From Planctomycetaceae bacterium (GTDB lineage Bacteria; Planctomycetota; Planctomycetia; Pirellulales; Thermoguttaceae): a stretch of DNA of 47,285 nucleotides. Made by a program: the position numbers and the translations under genes. Location of the stretch: positions 1 through 47,285 of the forward strand of contig JAAYAY010000217.1 of assembly GCA_012719125.1 (NCBI GenBank). The letters run 5' to 3'. Positions 1-9,489 of the stretch are shown piece after piece. The first letter of the stretch is position 1. Each line of letters starts with the position of its first letter. The notes below the pieces were generated by a model. That model saw only the letters and a list, made by a program, of their open reading frames with translations. It did no database searches and was not told the origin of the DNA.

Positions 1-26
1 AGTCGTCGTCCGCAACATAGGGCATG
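1..26 (-). CDS. 5' end of a leftward gene, product unknown
   Basis: On the minus strand an ATG at 26-24 is preceded by a strong Shine-Dalgarno (AAAGGAG, about 7 nt upstream). It opens a frame reading MPYVADDD before the window ends. Only eight codons are visible, so no function can be given. If real, it is transcribed divergently from the TPR gene to its right and leaves that gene almost no room for a promoter or upstream coding sequence. Confidence 0.4.
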
Positions 27-201
27 GTGGAACTCCTTTCCGCCAGAGTGAAGAAGAACCGCCCTTATCGTCGACTCGAAGGTTTCTTTCCAGGCCAATT
101 TCCTCCTACAAAACCAGAATGCTCCCGCCGTCGACTACCTCCAAAAGGCCGTCCAACTCGATCCCTCGATCGGCCACGCTTATCTCCTTCTGGCCCAGGC
201 C

Positions 202-1119
202 TTGATGGACTCAGGCCGCACGGCCGAAGCGGAAGCGCCCTTGCAGACCCACCTCCGGCTAGTGCCGCAATCGGCAGAGGGCCATTGCCGGCTTGGACAG
301 GTCTATCTCGAAGCCAAGAACTACCAGCGCGCACAACAGTATTTCCTGGCGGCCCTGGAGATCCTCCCGACCTCCCCCACCGCTCGCGACGGATTGGCGT
401 CCGCTCTCGCGGGGCTCGGGCAGACCGAGCAAGCCGAGAAATACCGCGATGCAGAAATGCCGGCGCAGTCGGCAGACCGGCGCGAACCCGAAGTCGAGAG
501 CGTCTCCGACGAGGTCCAACTCGCGCAGACCCGTTCAGCCGCCGCTTTTGCCTTGACCGACATAGGTAGGGTCCATGGCGCCCGCGGAGACTTGCCTGAG
601 GCGTTGAAGCTCTGGACGAGAGCGGCGGAAATCGACCCCCAACACTTGGAGTGCCGCCAGTTGCTCGTCTCGATCTATCAACAGTCGCAGGAGTATGAGA
701 AGGCCCTCCACTTCCTTGAGCAACTGGCCGCGATCGAACCCGGCAATCCCGTCCATCAAGTCAACATTGGCGTCCTGGCAAGCCAGACAGGGCGTTTCGA
801 CGATGCCGAAAAGGCCTTTCGCCGCGTCCAGCAATTGATCCCCGATCGCTACGAGGGGTATGCCGGCCTGGCCAAACTGTATCTGGACGGGAATAAGGAC
901 GCCGCCGAAGCCCAGCGATCGGCTCAGAAGGCCGTCGATCTGGCCCCCATCGGCGGCAACTTCTATCTGCTGGGGCGGGCACAACTCAAAGGCGGCAATC
1001 TGAAGGAGGCGCTCACGGCCCTGGAGCGGGCCCTCGAACTCGAACGCGGCAACCTGATCTATCAGCAGGCCCTGGAGGAGGTCCGTGCAGGAATCGGAGA
1101 GAAAGAAGCTTCACCGTAA
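202..1119 (+). CDS. TPR protein, 5' end apparently missing
   Basis: The protein consists almost wholly of tetratricopeptide-like helix pairs, for example AEAPLQTHLRLVPQSAEGH, YQRAQQYFLAALEILP, PEALKLWTRAAEIDPQ and LKEALTALERALELERGN. TPR arrays are protein-protein interaction scaffolds; no catalytic domain is visible. The first start-type codon in frame is TTG at 202 (ATG at 205), yet TPR-like sequence in the same frame begins near 100 and the frame is open from 52. No ATG, GTG or TTG occurs between 52 and 201, and neither candidate start has a good ribosome site. The gene is therefore probably a 5'-truncated remnant, or its beginning is frameshifted. It converges on the YfhO-like gene, the two stops overlapping by 9 bp. 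Confidence 0.65.
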   Translation: MMDSGRTAEAEAPLQTHLRLVPQSAEGHCRLGQVYLEAKNYQRAQQYFLAALEILPTSPTARDGLASALAGLGQTEQAEKYRDAEMPAQSADRREPEVESVSDEVQLAQTRSAAAFALTDIGRVHGARGDLPEALKLWTRAAEIDPQHLECRQLLVSIYQQSQEYEKALHFLEQLAAIEPGNPVHQVNIGVLASQTGRFDDAEKAFRRVQQLIPDRYEGYAGLAKLYLDGNKDAAEAQRSAQKAVDLAPIGGNFYLLGRAQLKGGNLKEALTALERALELERGNLIYQQALEEVRAGIGEKEASP

Positions 1120-2124
1120 CGCTTCCTTCTTGACGAGAGGGGCCTCGGTCGGCGCCGAAGCCGCGAGTCTTCTCCAGGTCGCGACCGCAGCGCCCAGCGA
1201 CGCAACCAGGGTCAAGAAGCTGATCGTCCAGAACAGGTAGATCGGCCGTGGCCGGTACGCGAACACCACACGGTGGACCCCCGCCGGTACCTGCACGCCG
1301 AGAAAGTGTTCCAGGGCACGATGGACTTCGGCCGGAACTCCGTCGATGTTGACCTTCCACCCCGAATCGTGCATCTCGCTCAAACACACCAGCCCGTCCT
1401 GCTCGGAGACATAGTCGATCCTGTAGGTATCTGCCGCTCGCTCGATCGAGACCGTCCTGTAACCGGAGAGAGTCTGCCAGAGCTGGGCCGGCGCAACTGG
1501 AGTTGGCGAAGCCGAAGAATCGGTGCCTGCGGTCGCCGGCATGATGGCCGCAATCTCCGCTCGACTGGCCCCTTCGATAAGAAAGGCCCTCGGAAAGCAC
1601 TTCTGGTTCCGCAGCAGCGCAAAACGTTTCGCAGCGGGGCCGTCATCCGCTTCCATCGTGCGGACGACGTCAAATCCCCCTTGCCGATAACGCTCCAACT
1701 GCCCGGAATCGGTGATTTCCTCCACGACGTACTTGATATTCAGCAGGGAACAGAGGTCGGCCGGAAGCCCCGAATCGCCGGCCGTGTGGTAGTAGCAGGT
1801 GAGAGTGGCGTTACCCGTCATGGCGTAGAGGTTCACCGCCCAGCCCAGGGGCAGCAGGAAATAGGCGGCGAATCCGGGATAGTAAGGCCCCATCAGCGGC
1901 GTTTCGCAGGCGGGAATTCCGTAGGCCTTGTGGAAGTTCCACAGCGGGAAGCTGCCTTGCTCCATCGATCGGACATACCACTGCCCAAGCGGCAGGTCGT
2001 GTTCTACAACGTCTTCGCCCGGATTGACCCCTGTCGACGTGCAACGATTGGCATAGAAGACGGCCAAGAGAACGAGCATCGTCAGGCCGGCCAGGATTCG
2101 TCGAACGGCAATCGAGTTCTTCAT
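1111..2124 (-). CDS. YfhO-like membrane protein lacking its central membrane region
   Basis: Residues about 1-85 match the start of YfhO-family multispanning proteins (one membrane helix, then a FPLWNFHKAYG / YYPGFAAYFLLP segment). The rest matches the family's C-terminal extracytoplasmic part: LLNIKYVV, FPRAFLI, SEMHDSGWKVNIDG, VPAGVHRVVFAYRP and a final helix. Family members are usually about 700-900 residues with many membrane helices; this one has about 337, and the core is absent at the join around nt 1790-1825. YfhO proteins are linked to glycosylation of surface polymers in Firmicutes, but this copy is unlikely to work as one. ATG at 2124 is preferred; TTG at 2145 is an in-frame alternative. 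Confidence 0.6.
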   Translation of the reverse strand: MKNSIAVRRILAGLTMLVLLAVFYANRCTSTGVNPGEDVVEHDLPLGQWYVRSMEQGSFPLWNFHKAYGIPACETPLMGPYYPGFAAYFLLPLGWAVNLYAMTGNATLTCYYHTAGDSGLPADLCSLLNIKYVVEEITDSGQLERYRQGGFDVVRTMEADDGPAAKRFALLRNQKCFPRAFLIEGASRAEIAAIMPATAGTDSSASPTPVAPAQLWQTLSGYRTVSIERAADTYRIDYVSEQDGLVCLSEMHDSGWKVNIDGVPAEVHRALEHFLGVQVPAGVHRVVFAYRPRPIYLFWTISFLTLVASLGAAVATWRRLAASAPTEAPLVKKEALR

Positions 2125-2412
2125 CCTTCGGATGCCCGGACGCAAGGACTTTGATGTTCATTGACCAGCCGGCCGCCATGCCCGTGCGGCGGCCTGCGTG
2201 GGTTGACCATGGGAGGGCCGCGGGGCAAGCAGCAAACGCCGCGTTGCTCCGTGACGCCCGATTATTGCGGAACATTCACCCCACAGCAAGCGTGATCTGC
2301 ACAGCGTCTCCCGTTCAGCAGCGTGTGCCGCTGAGGTGCCATGGACGTGGGCCTCTCCTTGGGACACAATGAAGTTACCAGACGGGCACGGGATCTCCAC
2401 TTTGGGGGCGTA

Positions 2413-4839
2413 ATGAAGTCGAAGTTCATCTTCCGTCTTGGAGTCGGATTGCTGTCCTTGGCGGTGGTTGCCGCTCTCGTCGCATTCCTGCGACTGCGGC
2501 ATCGGCCGATCGATGTCGACTCCGTACTGGCGGCCTGCGAACCAGGACAGGACTACCCGCCCCTCGTAGTCGACTATCCCCAGGACAACACGCTCTTCCC
2601 TCCGGAACTCCCCCCTCCCACCTTCCGCTGGGAAGACCCGCAGTCTGAAGGGTGGGTCGTGAGCGTCACCTCTGCCGACGGTGCGGCCCTGCACTTTCCT
2701 TGCTCCGAACCACAGTGGCAGCCGCCGGTCGACGCCTGGGAAACCGTCAAATCTTCTGCCGCCGGCAATTCGGCTCATTTCCGCGTGCTGGGGGTCGATC
2801 TCGACCGGCAGGATCAAATCAGGACCGCTGCAACGATTTCCTTTTCTGTTAGTAAAGACGCTGTCGGGGCTCCGATTTTCTACCGAGAGGTCATTCTCCC
2901 TTTCGCCGAGGCCGTTCGCGATCCCTCCCGCATCCGCTGGCGGATGGGCGGTGTCGCATCGCCTGAACAGCCGCCGGTCGTCCTCGAGAATCTGCCGGTC
3001 TGCGGCAACTGCCACTCCTTCTCCCGCAACGGAGAACTGCTTGGCATGGACGTCGATTACGCCAACGACAAAGGCTCCTATGCCCTTGTCCAGGTAGCTC
3101 GCGAAACCGTACTCGATTCCCAACACATCATCTCGTGGAACGACTACCGCCCCGAGGACGATGTTCCCACCTTTGGCTTCCTGTCCCAGGTTTCGCCCGA
3201 CGGACGCTATGTCGTCAGCACCGTCAAAGATCGCTCCGTGTTCCTCGCGCGACCGGACCTGTCCTTTTCCCAACTCTTCTTCCCGATCCGCGGAATTCTC
3301 GTCGTCTACGATCGTCAGACCCGCCAGTTCCACCCGCTCCCCGGCGCCGACGATCCCAAGTACGTCCAGTGCAGTCCGGCCTGGAGTCCCGACGGCCAGT
3401 ACCTGGTCTTTGCCAGAAGCGAGGCCTACTACCTTGCCGACGACGACGGCCGCGAAATCCTGCTCACGCCCCAACAATGCCGTGTGTTTCTCGACGGCAA
3501 AAAGCTCTTTCGTTATGACCTGTACCGTATCCCGTTCAACGGAGGTGCGGGCGGCGAGGCCAAGCCGCTTGACGGAGCCTCGGGCAACGGAATGAGCAAC
3601 TATTTCCCCAAGGTCTCTCCGGACGGCAAATGGATCGTCTTCTGCCGCGCCAACAGTTTCATGCTCCTGCAACCGGATAGCGAGTTGTTCATCGTTCCCG
3701 CCGAAGGTGGCGAGGCACGACGCCTTGACTGCAATACCGGCCGGATGAACTCGTGGCACAGTTGGTCTCCCAACGGACGCTGGCTGGTCTTCTCCTCCAA
3801 GCCCAATTCGCCGTACACCCAGCTCTTTCTGACCCATCTCGACGACGAAGGCCGGAGCAGCCCCCCCGTTCTGCTCGAGAACTTCACTTCCCCCGACCGG
3901 GCCGCCAATATCCCGGAATTTGTCAACACACAAGGGCAGACGATCGCTCGAATCAGTCAGCGTTTCCTCGACGATCACTCCTTCGTCCGCGTGGCGACCA
4001 ACGCGATTCGCGAGAATGATTACGACGCGGCCGAAAAAGCATGTCGGCAGGCTCTCAAGATCAACCCTCGCAACCCTGGTGCTCTGTGCAACCTTGGCGT
4101 CGTCATGGCGGCAAGAGAGAACGCCACCGAGGCCCGACGCCTGTTCCTGGAAGCCGTCGAAAACGACCCGCAGGATGCCCGCGCCTATAGCAACCTGGGT
4201 GCCTTGGCCGCCGAGGCAGGCCGGTATCAGGAGGCAGAGGGATATTACCGCAAGGCGGTGGAGCTCGAGCCGACGTTTTTCCCAGACCGCCGAAGTCTCG
4301 GGCTCTTGCTGCTGAGAAACCTCGGTCGCCCCGAGGAGGCCTTGCCCCACCTGATCGAAGCCGCCCGTCTCGTGCCTTCCGACGCGGCGATCCAGACGGA
4401 TCTTGCCCTCACTCTCCAGCAACTCGACCGACCGTCTGAAGCTGCGAGCCATTTTCGAATCGCACTCGAACACCTCCCCGACCACGTACCGGCTCTGCTC
4501 GGGTTGGCATACTTGGATGCCACTGCCGAAGTGTCCGAACTGCGGAATGCCCGGGAAGCAATCGACTTGGCCTCGCGAGCCTGCCGGCTCACCGGTGACA
4601 ACGCCCCCGAAGCACTGGAAATCCTGGCGATGGCCCAGGCTTCCGCCGGAGACTATGAAGCGGCAGCCCTGAACGCCTACCGGGCTTCGCAGCTCCTGCA
4701 CCGTCTCGGGAACGAGCAACGTGCCGAACTGGTGCTCCGAAAACGTGACGAATACGCAAGCAAGAGCCAGGTCGGGCCCCAACTCCTGAAACAACCACCT
4801 GGGAACCTGGGGGGGATCGATCCTCTGCGAACCCCATGA
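2413..4839 (+). CDS. Membrane-anchored PD40 beta-propeller / TPR protein with one CxxCH motif
   Basis: ATG at 2413 follows a G-rich ribosome site and begins a signal-anchor (MKSKFIFRLGVGLLSLAVV). The first 190 or so residues look like a beta-sandwich. C197-G-N-C200-H201 is a c-type heme-binding signature. Four or more PD40/TolB-like blades follow (SPDGRYVVST, WSPDGQYLVFAR, SPDGKWIVFCRA, WSPNGRWLVFSS), then from about residue 510 a TPR array to the C-terminus. The layout resembles large planctomycete surface proteins of unknown role. The single CxxCH could bind heme, but no second heme ligand is evident and it could be a metal or structural site. The gene ends 346 bp before the radical SAM cluster and may or may not belong to it. 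Confidence 0.8.
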   Translation: MKSKFIFRLGVGLLSLAVVAALVAFLRLRHRPIDVDSVLAACEPGQDYPPLVVDYPQDNTLFPPELPPPTFRWEDPQSEGWVVSVTSADGAALHFPCSEPQWQPPVDAWETVKSSAAGNSAHFRVLGVDLDRQDQIRTAATISFSVSKDAVGAPIFYREVILPFAEAVRDPSRIRWRMGGVASPEQPPVVLENLPVCGNCHSFSRNGELLGMDVDYANDKGSYALVQVARETVLDSQHIISWNDYRPEDDVPTFGFLSQVSPDGRYVVSTVKDRSVFLARPDLSFSQLFFPIRGILVVYDRQTRQFHPLPGADDPKYVQCSPAWSPDGQYLVFARSEAYYLADDDGREILLTPQQCRVFLDGKKLFRYDLYRIPFNGGAGGEAKPLDGASGNGMSNYFPKVSPDGKWIVFCRANSFMLLQPDSELFIVPAEGGEARRLDCNTGRMNSWHSWSPNGRWLVFSSKPNSPYTQLFLTHLDDEGRSSPPVLLENFTSPDRAANIPEFVNTQGQTIARISQRFLDDHSFVRVATNAIRENDYDAAEKACRQALKINPRNPGALCNLGVVMAARENATEARRLFLEAVENDPQDARAYSNLGALAAEAGRYQEAEGYYRKAVELEPTFFPDRRSLGLLLLRNLGRPEEALPHLIEAARLVPSDAAIQTDLALTLQQLDRPSEAASHFRIALEHLPDHVPALLGLAYLDATAEVSELRNAREAIDLASRACRLTGDNAPEALEILAMAQASAGDYEAAALNAYRASQLLHRLGNEQRAELVLRKRDEYASKSQVGPQLLKQPPGNLGGIDPLRTP

Positions 4840-5185
4840 CATTTCTCCAGATGGATCGGCCTGGCTGAGGGCCGTTTTCGATCCTCAAAAGGGGGGGACT
4901 TCGCCGGGTACATCGAATATAATAGCAGGCTGACTGAGAGAACTCGTAACTCGCTGAAACAGGCTGAAGACCGGGGGCAGCAGGGGTGCAGTTCGGCCGG
5001 GATTGTCGCTCCCGTATTCCACCCGAGAGAGCGGGTGCGAGAGACTCCGATCGACGCACTTCAGCCCTTGTCCGACTATTGTCAGTGACCTGGAGTAGCT
5101 TTCCGGTCGTTGTTTCGGTTCCAGTACCGATCGCTGTTCGTCTTCCGTCATACCCTTTCGTACTCATCAGGTGTTCCATCGTCTC
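4840..5185 (+). promoter_or_regulatory. Intergenic region before radical SAM cluster, possible -10
   Basis: No credible coding sequence is seen in these 346 bp. TATAAT at 4918-4923 is a perfect -10 hexamer, but the matching -35 is poor, so this is only a candidate promoter about 265 nt upstream of the first radical SAM gene. I looked for, and did not recognise, a cobalamin or SAM riboswitch. Confidence 0.25.
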
Positions 5186-6685
5186 ATGAGACTTGCACTC
5201 GTCTTCAATCCCTTTGCCTACAAGCTGCACGAAGAGAATCTGCGGATCGTACAACGGTACTTCGGGCTGTTTCCACCCTTGTCGTTGACCTGGGTCGCCG
5301 CCATTGCCGAACGCGCCGGCCATGACGTGACGCTCATCGATGCCCGCACGTTGCAGCTTTCTCCCGACGAAGTCCTCGCCCGGCTTCAGCAATGGAAGCC
5401 GGATATGCTCGGCTTCATGATGACCACCTACATGTTTCGGGAGACCCTCGACTGGATCCGTTACCTCCGTGGCGGATTGCCCGGAGTGCGGGTCGTTGTG
5501 GGCGGCTACAACCTGCGAGTCTACCCGCTCGAATCCGTCACCCCCCCGGAGATCGATTTCGGCTGCGTCAATTCGGCCTATTACACCCTGCCGCGCCTAC
5601 TGGAGGAGATCGAGGGCGGCGGCCATTTTGACGACGTGCCGGGATTGGCTTACAAGCGAAACGGCAGTGTGGTGCGTACGGAAGACCCGCCGGAAGAGAA
5701 CTTCGACGACTACCCCAACCCGGCCCGCCATCTGCTGCCCAACGAGCTCTACGCGGAGTTCCCCACCGAGCGGAAGAACTTCACCGTAATGGTCACCAGT
5801 AAGGGGTGCCCGATGAAGTGCATGTTCTGCGAGGCGGGGAGGACCAAATACAACCCGCGAAGCGTAGAAACGGTTGTCGAAGAAATCCAGGAATGCTACG
5901 ACCAGTACGGCATTCGCGAAATCGACGTCTTCGATTACGAGTTCCTCATCGATCGGAAACGCGCCTTGGGAATCTGCCGCGAAATCCAGCGGCGCAAGCT
6001 CGATATCTTGTGGGCATGCCGTGCCCGGATCGATTCCGTCGACGACGAGATGCTCAAAGAGATGGCCGCTTCCGGTTGCGGCCGTGTCTATTACGGAATC
6101 GAATCGGGCGACCAGGAGATGCTCGATAGGGTCAGCAAGGGCACCACGCTGGAACAGATTCGCGAGTCGATCCGGCTGACGAAGAAACACGGCATTCGCG
6201 CCTTGGGGTTCTTCCTCGTCGGCAGTCCCGGCGAGACCCGGCAGACGATCAACAAGACGCTCAAGTTCGCCAAGTCGCTCGATCTCGACTACATCCAGTT
6301 CTCCAAAACGACCGCCAAGCCGCTCACGTCCCTTTGGCGCGACCTGGTGCGAGAGTCGGGTTACGACTACTGGAAGGAGTACATCCTGGGCAACGCGGTG
6401 GAGCAGGCGCTGCCCCGCCCCTGGACCGAATTGAGCAACGACGAGATCGATGAACTCGCGTTGCGCTGTTACAAGAAGTACCATGGGCGTCCTTTCTTCC
6501 TGCTGAAACACACGCTCAAGGTCCGGTCCTGGTCGGAATTCAAACGCAAGTTTCTGGCCTTCGTTGAGATGATGCTCCGCCAGGAGAGCGTGTCGACGGC
6601 CGACCACAAGTTCCAGTGCTACGGCGAAGACAGGGGCAAGCTCCGTGACTACAAGAAGATCGCCAAGTGGAGCCAGCCCTTCTAG
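5186..6685 (+). CDS. B12-binding-type radical SAM protein A
   Basis: The N-terminal 180 or so residues have the Rossmann-like pattern of cobalamin-binding domains (AGHDVTLIDART, DMLGFMMTTYM, VRVVVGGYN), without the histidine of the classical DxHxxG motif. The radical SAM core follows with the 4Fe-4S cysteines C208-PMK-C212-MF-C215, then a YYGIESG strand and a LVGSPGET segment typical of the B12-binding subgroup. Such enzymes perform methylations, ring closures and other radical chemistry on lipids, antibiotics and pigments; the substrate here cannot be read from sequence. ATG at 5186 is chosen; GTG at 5171 is possible. It is first in a run of five same-strand genes, 55 nt before the next. Confidence 0.85.
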   Translation: MRLALVFNPFAYKLHEENLRIVQRYFGLFPPLSLTWVAAIAERAGHDVTLIDARTLQLSPDEVLARLQQWKPDMLGFMMTTYMFRETLDWIRYLRGGLPGVRVVVGGYNLRVYPLESVTPPEIDFGCVNSAYYTLPRLLEEIEGGGHFDDVPGLAYKRNGSVVRTEDPPEENFDDYPNPARHLLPNELYAEFPTERKNFTVMVTSKGCPMKCMFCEAGRTKYNPRSVETVVEEIQECYDQYGIREIDVFDYEFLIDRKRALGICREIQRRKLDILWACRARIDSVDDEMLKEMAASGCGRVYYGIESGDQEMLDRVSKGTTLEQIRESIRLTKKHGIRALGFFLVGSPGETRQTINKTLKFAKSLDLDYIQFSKTTAKPLTSLWRDLVRESGYDYWKEYILGNAVEQALPRPWTELSNDEIDELALRCYKKYHGRPFFLLKHTLKVRSWSEFKRKFLAFVEMMLRQESVSTADHKFQCYGEDRGKLRDYKKIAKWSQPF

Positions 6686-6740
6686 TATCCCCGAAAAGAG
6701 GTTGGCGATTCCTCGGCACGCTTCGCCACGCCCGTAATCC

Positions 6741-8297
6741 ATGTCTTCTCGTGACGACAGAGTGTCTCCTTTGAACAACCTCTCGCCGCAAAGAGTGATG
6801 ATCGTCTATCGGGGCCGGTACCATATCCGGGAAGCCCTCGATCTGGAAACGCTCGCCGCGGTCCTGCGCGGGGCCGGCCGTCAGGTGCGATTCGTCTACG
6901 ACCCGGACTGTTTCGGCGCGACGGACAACGTCCTTCAGTCTGCTCTCCTGGCCCGACTCCTGGCCCGTCCGAACCGCGTCCCGGCCGCGGTCGCGAGTTG
7001 GGAACCCGACGTCATCCTGTTTCAGGTCCTCTCGAACACCTACCGCTGGTGCCTGGAGACGGCGGAGCACATCAAGGGGCAGAAGGCCGTGCCGATCGTC
7101 TTCATGGGGCTCCATCCCTCGCTCGTGCCCACGCACGTCATGCGCCACGCATGCGTCGATTACGTAATTGCGGGAGAGATGGAAGGCGTGGTCGCGGATC
7201 TGCTCGAGGCGATTGCCGGCCGGCGCGACGTCCGCGAAGCAGGCAGCCTCTACTATCGTTGCGGCGGCGAGGTCAAGTCGACCGAGCCCGCGAAACTGGT
7301 CGACCTCGATGCTCTGCCCCTTCCCGACAAGGACCTGTTCGCGCCCTACGTGTCCCATCGTTCGAGCTACTGTGCGATGGTGAGCCGAGGCTGCCCCTAT
7401 TCGTGCTCCTTCTGCGAGGAGACCTGTTCCAAGAAGCTTTACGGCGGGAAGTACTTCCGCCGCAAGAGCGTCGACACGGTCATGGCGGAGTTGGCCGCGG
7501 GGAAGCAGCGACACCGATTCCGCGAGGTGATCTTCAAGGATTCCTACCTCTCGGGCAATAAGGCCTGGCTCTCGGAACTCATGGGACGCTACAAGAAGGA
7601 GATCGGCGCACCCTTCAAGTGCTTCTGCACAGTCACCGGATTCGATCTGGAAACCGCCCAGATGCTCAAGGACGGCGGCTGCTACTCGGTCGAGTTCGGT
7701 TTGCAGACGTGGAACGACGAGATCCGCAGCAAGATCCTCAACCGGCGGGAATCCAGCGAGGATGCCCTGGCGGCCTTCGATTGCTGCAGCAAGGCGCGAC
7801 TTCGCTACGACGTGGACCACATGTTCAACCTCCCCTACGAGTCACGGGACGATCATCTGCTCGGGGTGGAACGCTACGGTCAACTGGAATACCTCGGACG
7901 CATCAAGGTTCACCATCTGGTCTACTATCCGACGGCCGACATTGTTGCGCACGCGATGGAGGCCGGCGACCTGCCGGCCGGCGCCGTGGAAAGTCTTGCA
8001 GAAGGGCACGAAAGCGACTTCTACGACCAGGCAACAGGGAGCGCCGAGCATCGCAAGTTGGTGGCCGGGTTCGCCGCCTTGTACAAGGTCCTGCCGCTCC
8101 TGCCAAGACGCGTCGCACGGTGGTTCGCAGCGGGTAATCGCATTCGCTGGTTGACGTGGATCCCCTCGCCGCTGATGGCCGTCCTCCAGGCAGTCAACGC
8201 CTTGCGCTGCCGCGACCTGCGATTTGCCGCCTACGTGTCGATCTACTCGAGGAAGGTCCTTCATTCCATCTTGCGAAGCCATACCCGGTCGAAATGA
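6741..8297 (+). CDS. B12-binding-type radical SAM protein B
   Basis: A B12-binding-like N-terminal half (AGRQVRFVYDPDC, PDVILFQVLSNTYRW, VPIVFMGLHPSLVP, VDYVIAGEMEG) precedes a radical SAM core with C218-PYS-C222-SF-C225. The following VEFGLQTWND and HMFNLPYESRDD segments fit the fold. The last 90 residues (LPLLPRRVARWFAAGNRIRWL onward) are basic and hydrophobic and may contact a membrane or lipid substrate (inference). The start at 6741 has no clear ribosome site; an internal start near the MIVYRGRYHI segment is possible. It is second in the cluster, with 98 nt to the flippase-like gene. Confidence 0.85.
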   Translation: MSSRDDRVSPLNNLSPQRVMIVYRGRYHIREALDLETLAAVLRGAGRQVRFVYDPDCFGATDNVLQSALLARLLARPNRVPAAVASWEPDVILFQVLSNTYRWCLETAEHIKGQKAVPIVFMGLHPSLVPTHVMRHACVDYVIAGEMEGVVADLLEAIAGRRDVREAGSLYYRCGGEVKSTEPAKLVDLDALPLPDKDLFAPYVSHRSSYCAMVSRGCPYSCSFCEETCSKKLYGGKYFRRKSVDTVMAELAAGKQRHRFREVIFKDSYLSGNKAWLSELMGRYKKEIGAPFKCFCTVTGFDLETAQMLKDGGCYSVEFGLQTWNDEIRSKILNRRESSEDALAAFDCCSKARLRYDVDHMFNLPYESRDDHLLGVERYGQLEYLGRIKVHHLVYYPTADIVAHAMEAGDLPAGAVESLAEGHESDFYDQATGSAEHRKLVAGFAALYKVLPLLPRRVARWFAAGNRIRWLTWIPSPLMAVLQAVNALRCRDLRFAAYVSIYSRKVLHSILRSHTRSK

Positions 8298-8395
8298 CGG
8301 TCCTACCCCATGCGAGATCGAATTCATTATTCCCCGAACCGAACCAGACGACATCCGAGGAAGCCGCCGTGTTTCGCCGGAAGGGCAGGCCTGCC

Positions 8396-9466
8396 ATGAG
8401 CTTTCTCAAACGAAAACGCTTCTGGGTCGCCGCGGGCATTTCGGCGGCTATTCTCGCTCTGCTCTCCTGGAAGACCCAAATCCGGCTGGGAACGATCGCG
8501 GAACATCTGAGCCGCGCCAATTGGGCTATTCTCGGCGGGACGCTTGCGATCTCGGCTGCAATTCACATGTTCGTCGGTGCCGACAAGTGGTGGCGGATCC
8601 TCCGGGCGCTCGGAGCCGACGTTACTTACTGGGAAGTATTCCGCGTGCGGTTGGGTTCCGATCCCATCCGTTTCACCGTCCCCCTCAAGGTCGGAGAACT
8701 GGTCAACGCCTTGCACTTCGGCAAACTGGAGACACTGGGCTTCAGCCGGGCGGCGGGCTCCGTGTTGTTCGACAAAGCCGTCAATCTCTTCGGCACCGTC
8801 TTCTGGCTCTATATGGGATTCGTCGCCATGGCGAAGGTCCCCATGCTGTGGGGACTGGCGGCGCATCTGCTCGTGGGCCTGGCCGTTTTGGCCCTGATTT
8901 CTTCGCGGCGGCTTCGATGGGCGATCGTTGCCGTTGCCGGGCGTCTCCATCCGAAGCTCGCACGATTCGGCTCCGGCGTCCTCGTCGCCTTTGAGGAGTT
9001 TTCGCCCCTGCAGAAGATCGGCTTCCTGGCGTACGGAGTTCTGTTCCAATTGCGTCCGCCGTTCGTCTGTGCCATGATGCTCCTTGCCATACAGCCGGAC
9101 GGGGCCCAACTCCCCTCCCTCCGACAATTCCTGGCCTACGGATCGGTCGTGGTCTTGATGGGCAACATACCGTCTATGGGAGGAATCGGGCCGCGCGAGG
9201 CGGCGGTGATCGAGTTATTTAAGGGCTACGCCGACCCGGCCACCCTGCTCACCGTGGGCTTGGCCATGTCCTTCGGAATGCAGGTGTTGCCGGCAATCCT
9301 GGGAATCCCATGGATGTTCCCACTTTTGAGATCGGCAACGGACTTCAAAACGAAGCGAGGCAAAGAGAACCGGCTGGATTCCGCAGAACCGCCCGACTCG
9401 CCGCAGAACGCCGCGACAGCGCCCGGCAGTCAGAGCGTCGAACAGAGCATTGCAGGCAGCGAGTAA
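8396..9466 (+). CDS. Flippase-like membrane protein (LPG synthase TM / UPF0104 family)
   Basis: ATG at 8396 has a good ribosome site (GGCAGG). The protein of about 356 residues is built of hydrophobic segments and carries the family hallmark NIPSMGGIGPREAAVIELF in its C-terminal part, with KVGELVNALHFGKL earlier. This family includes the flippase half of lysylphosphatidylglycerol synthase and many uncharacterised proteins found with lipid or glycolipid synthesis genes. Its place inside a radical SAM cluster suggests that the cluster's product is a lipid or lipid-linked molecule that crosses or sits in the membrane (inference). The tail from about residue 315 is hydrophilic. It ends 23 nt before the next gene. 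Confidence 0.8.
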   Translation: MSFLKRKRFWVAAGISAAILALLSWKTQIRLGTIAEHLSRANWAILGGTLAISAAIHMFVGADKWWRILRALGADVTYWEVFRVRLGSDPIRFTVPLKVGELVNALHFGKLETLGFSRAAGSVLFDKAVNLFGTVFWLYMGFVAMAKVPMLWGLAAHLLVGLAVLALISSRRLRWAIVAVAGRLHPKLARFGSGVLVAFEEFSPLQKIGFLAYGVLFQLRPPFVCAMMLLAIQPDGAQLPSLRQFLAYGSVVVLMGNIPSMGGIGPREAAVIELFKGYADPATLLTVGLAMSFGMQVLPAILGIPWMFPLLRSATDFKTKRGKENRLDSAEPPDSPQNAATAPGSQSVEQSIAGSE

Positions 9467-9489
9467 ATGCCCCGGTACGGATAGGACTG

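Noticed and set aside
2158-4842. 894-codon open frame on the minus strand
   Set aside because: It is exactly antisense to the PD40/TPR gene, whose own protein has clear domains; the antisense frame is open because of GC-rich codon bias and shows no domain.
4840-5185. Cobalamin riboswitch before the B12-type radical SAM genes
   Set aside because: I could not find the conserved B12-box or the expected set of stems in the region.
5597-6778. 393-codon minus-strand frame
   Set aside because: Antisense shadow of radical SAM protein A, with no recognisable motif.
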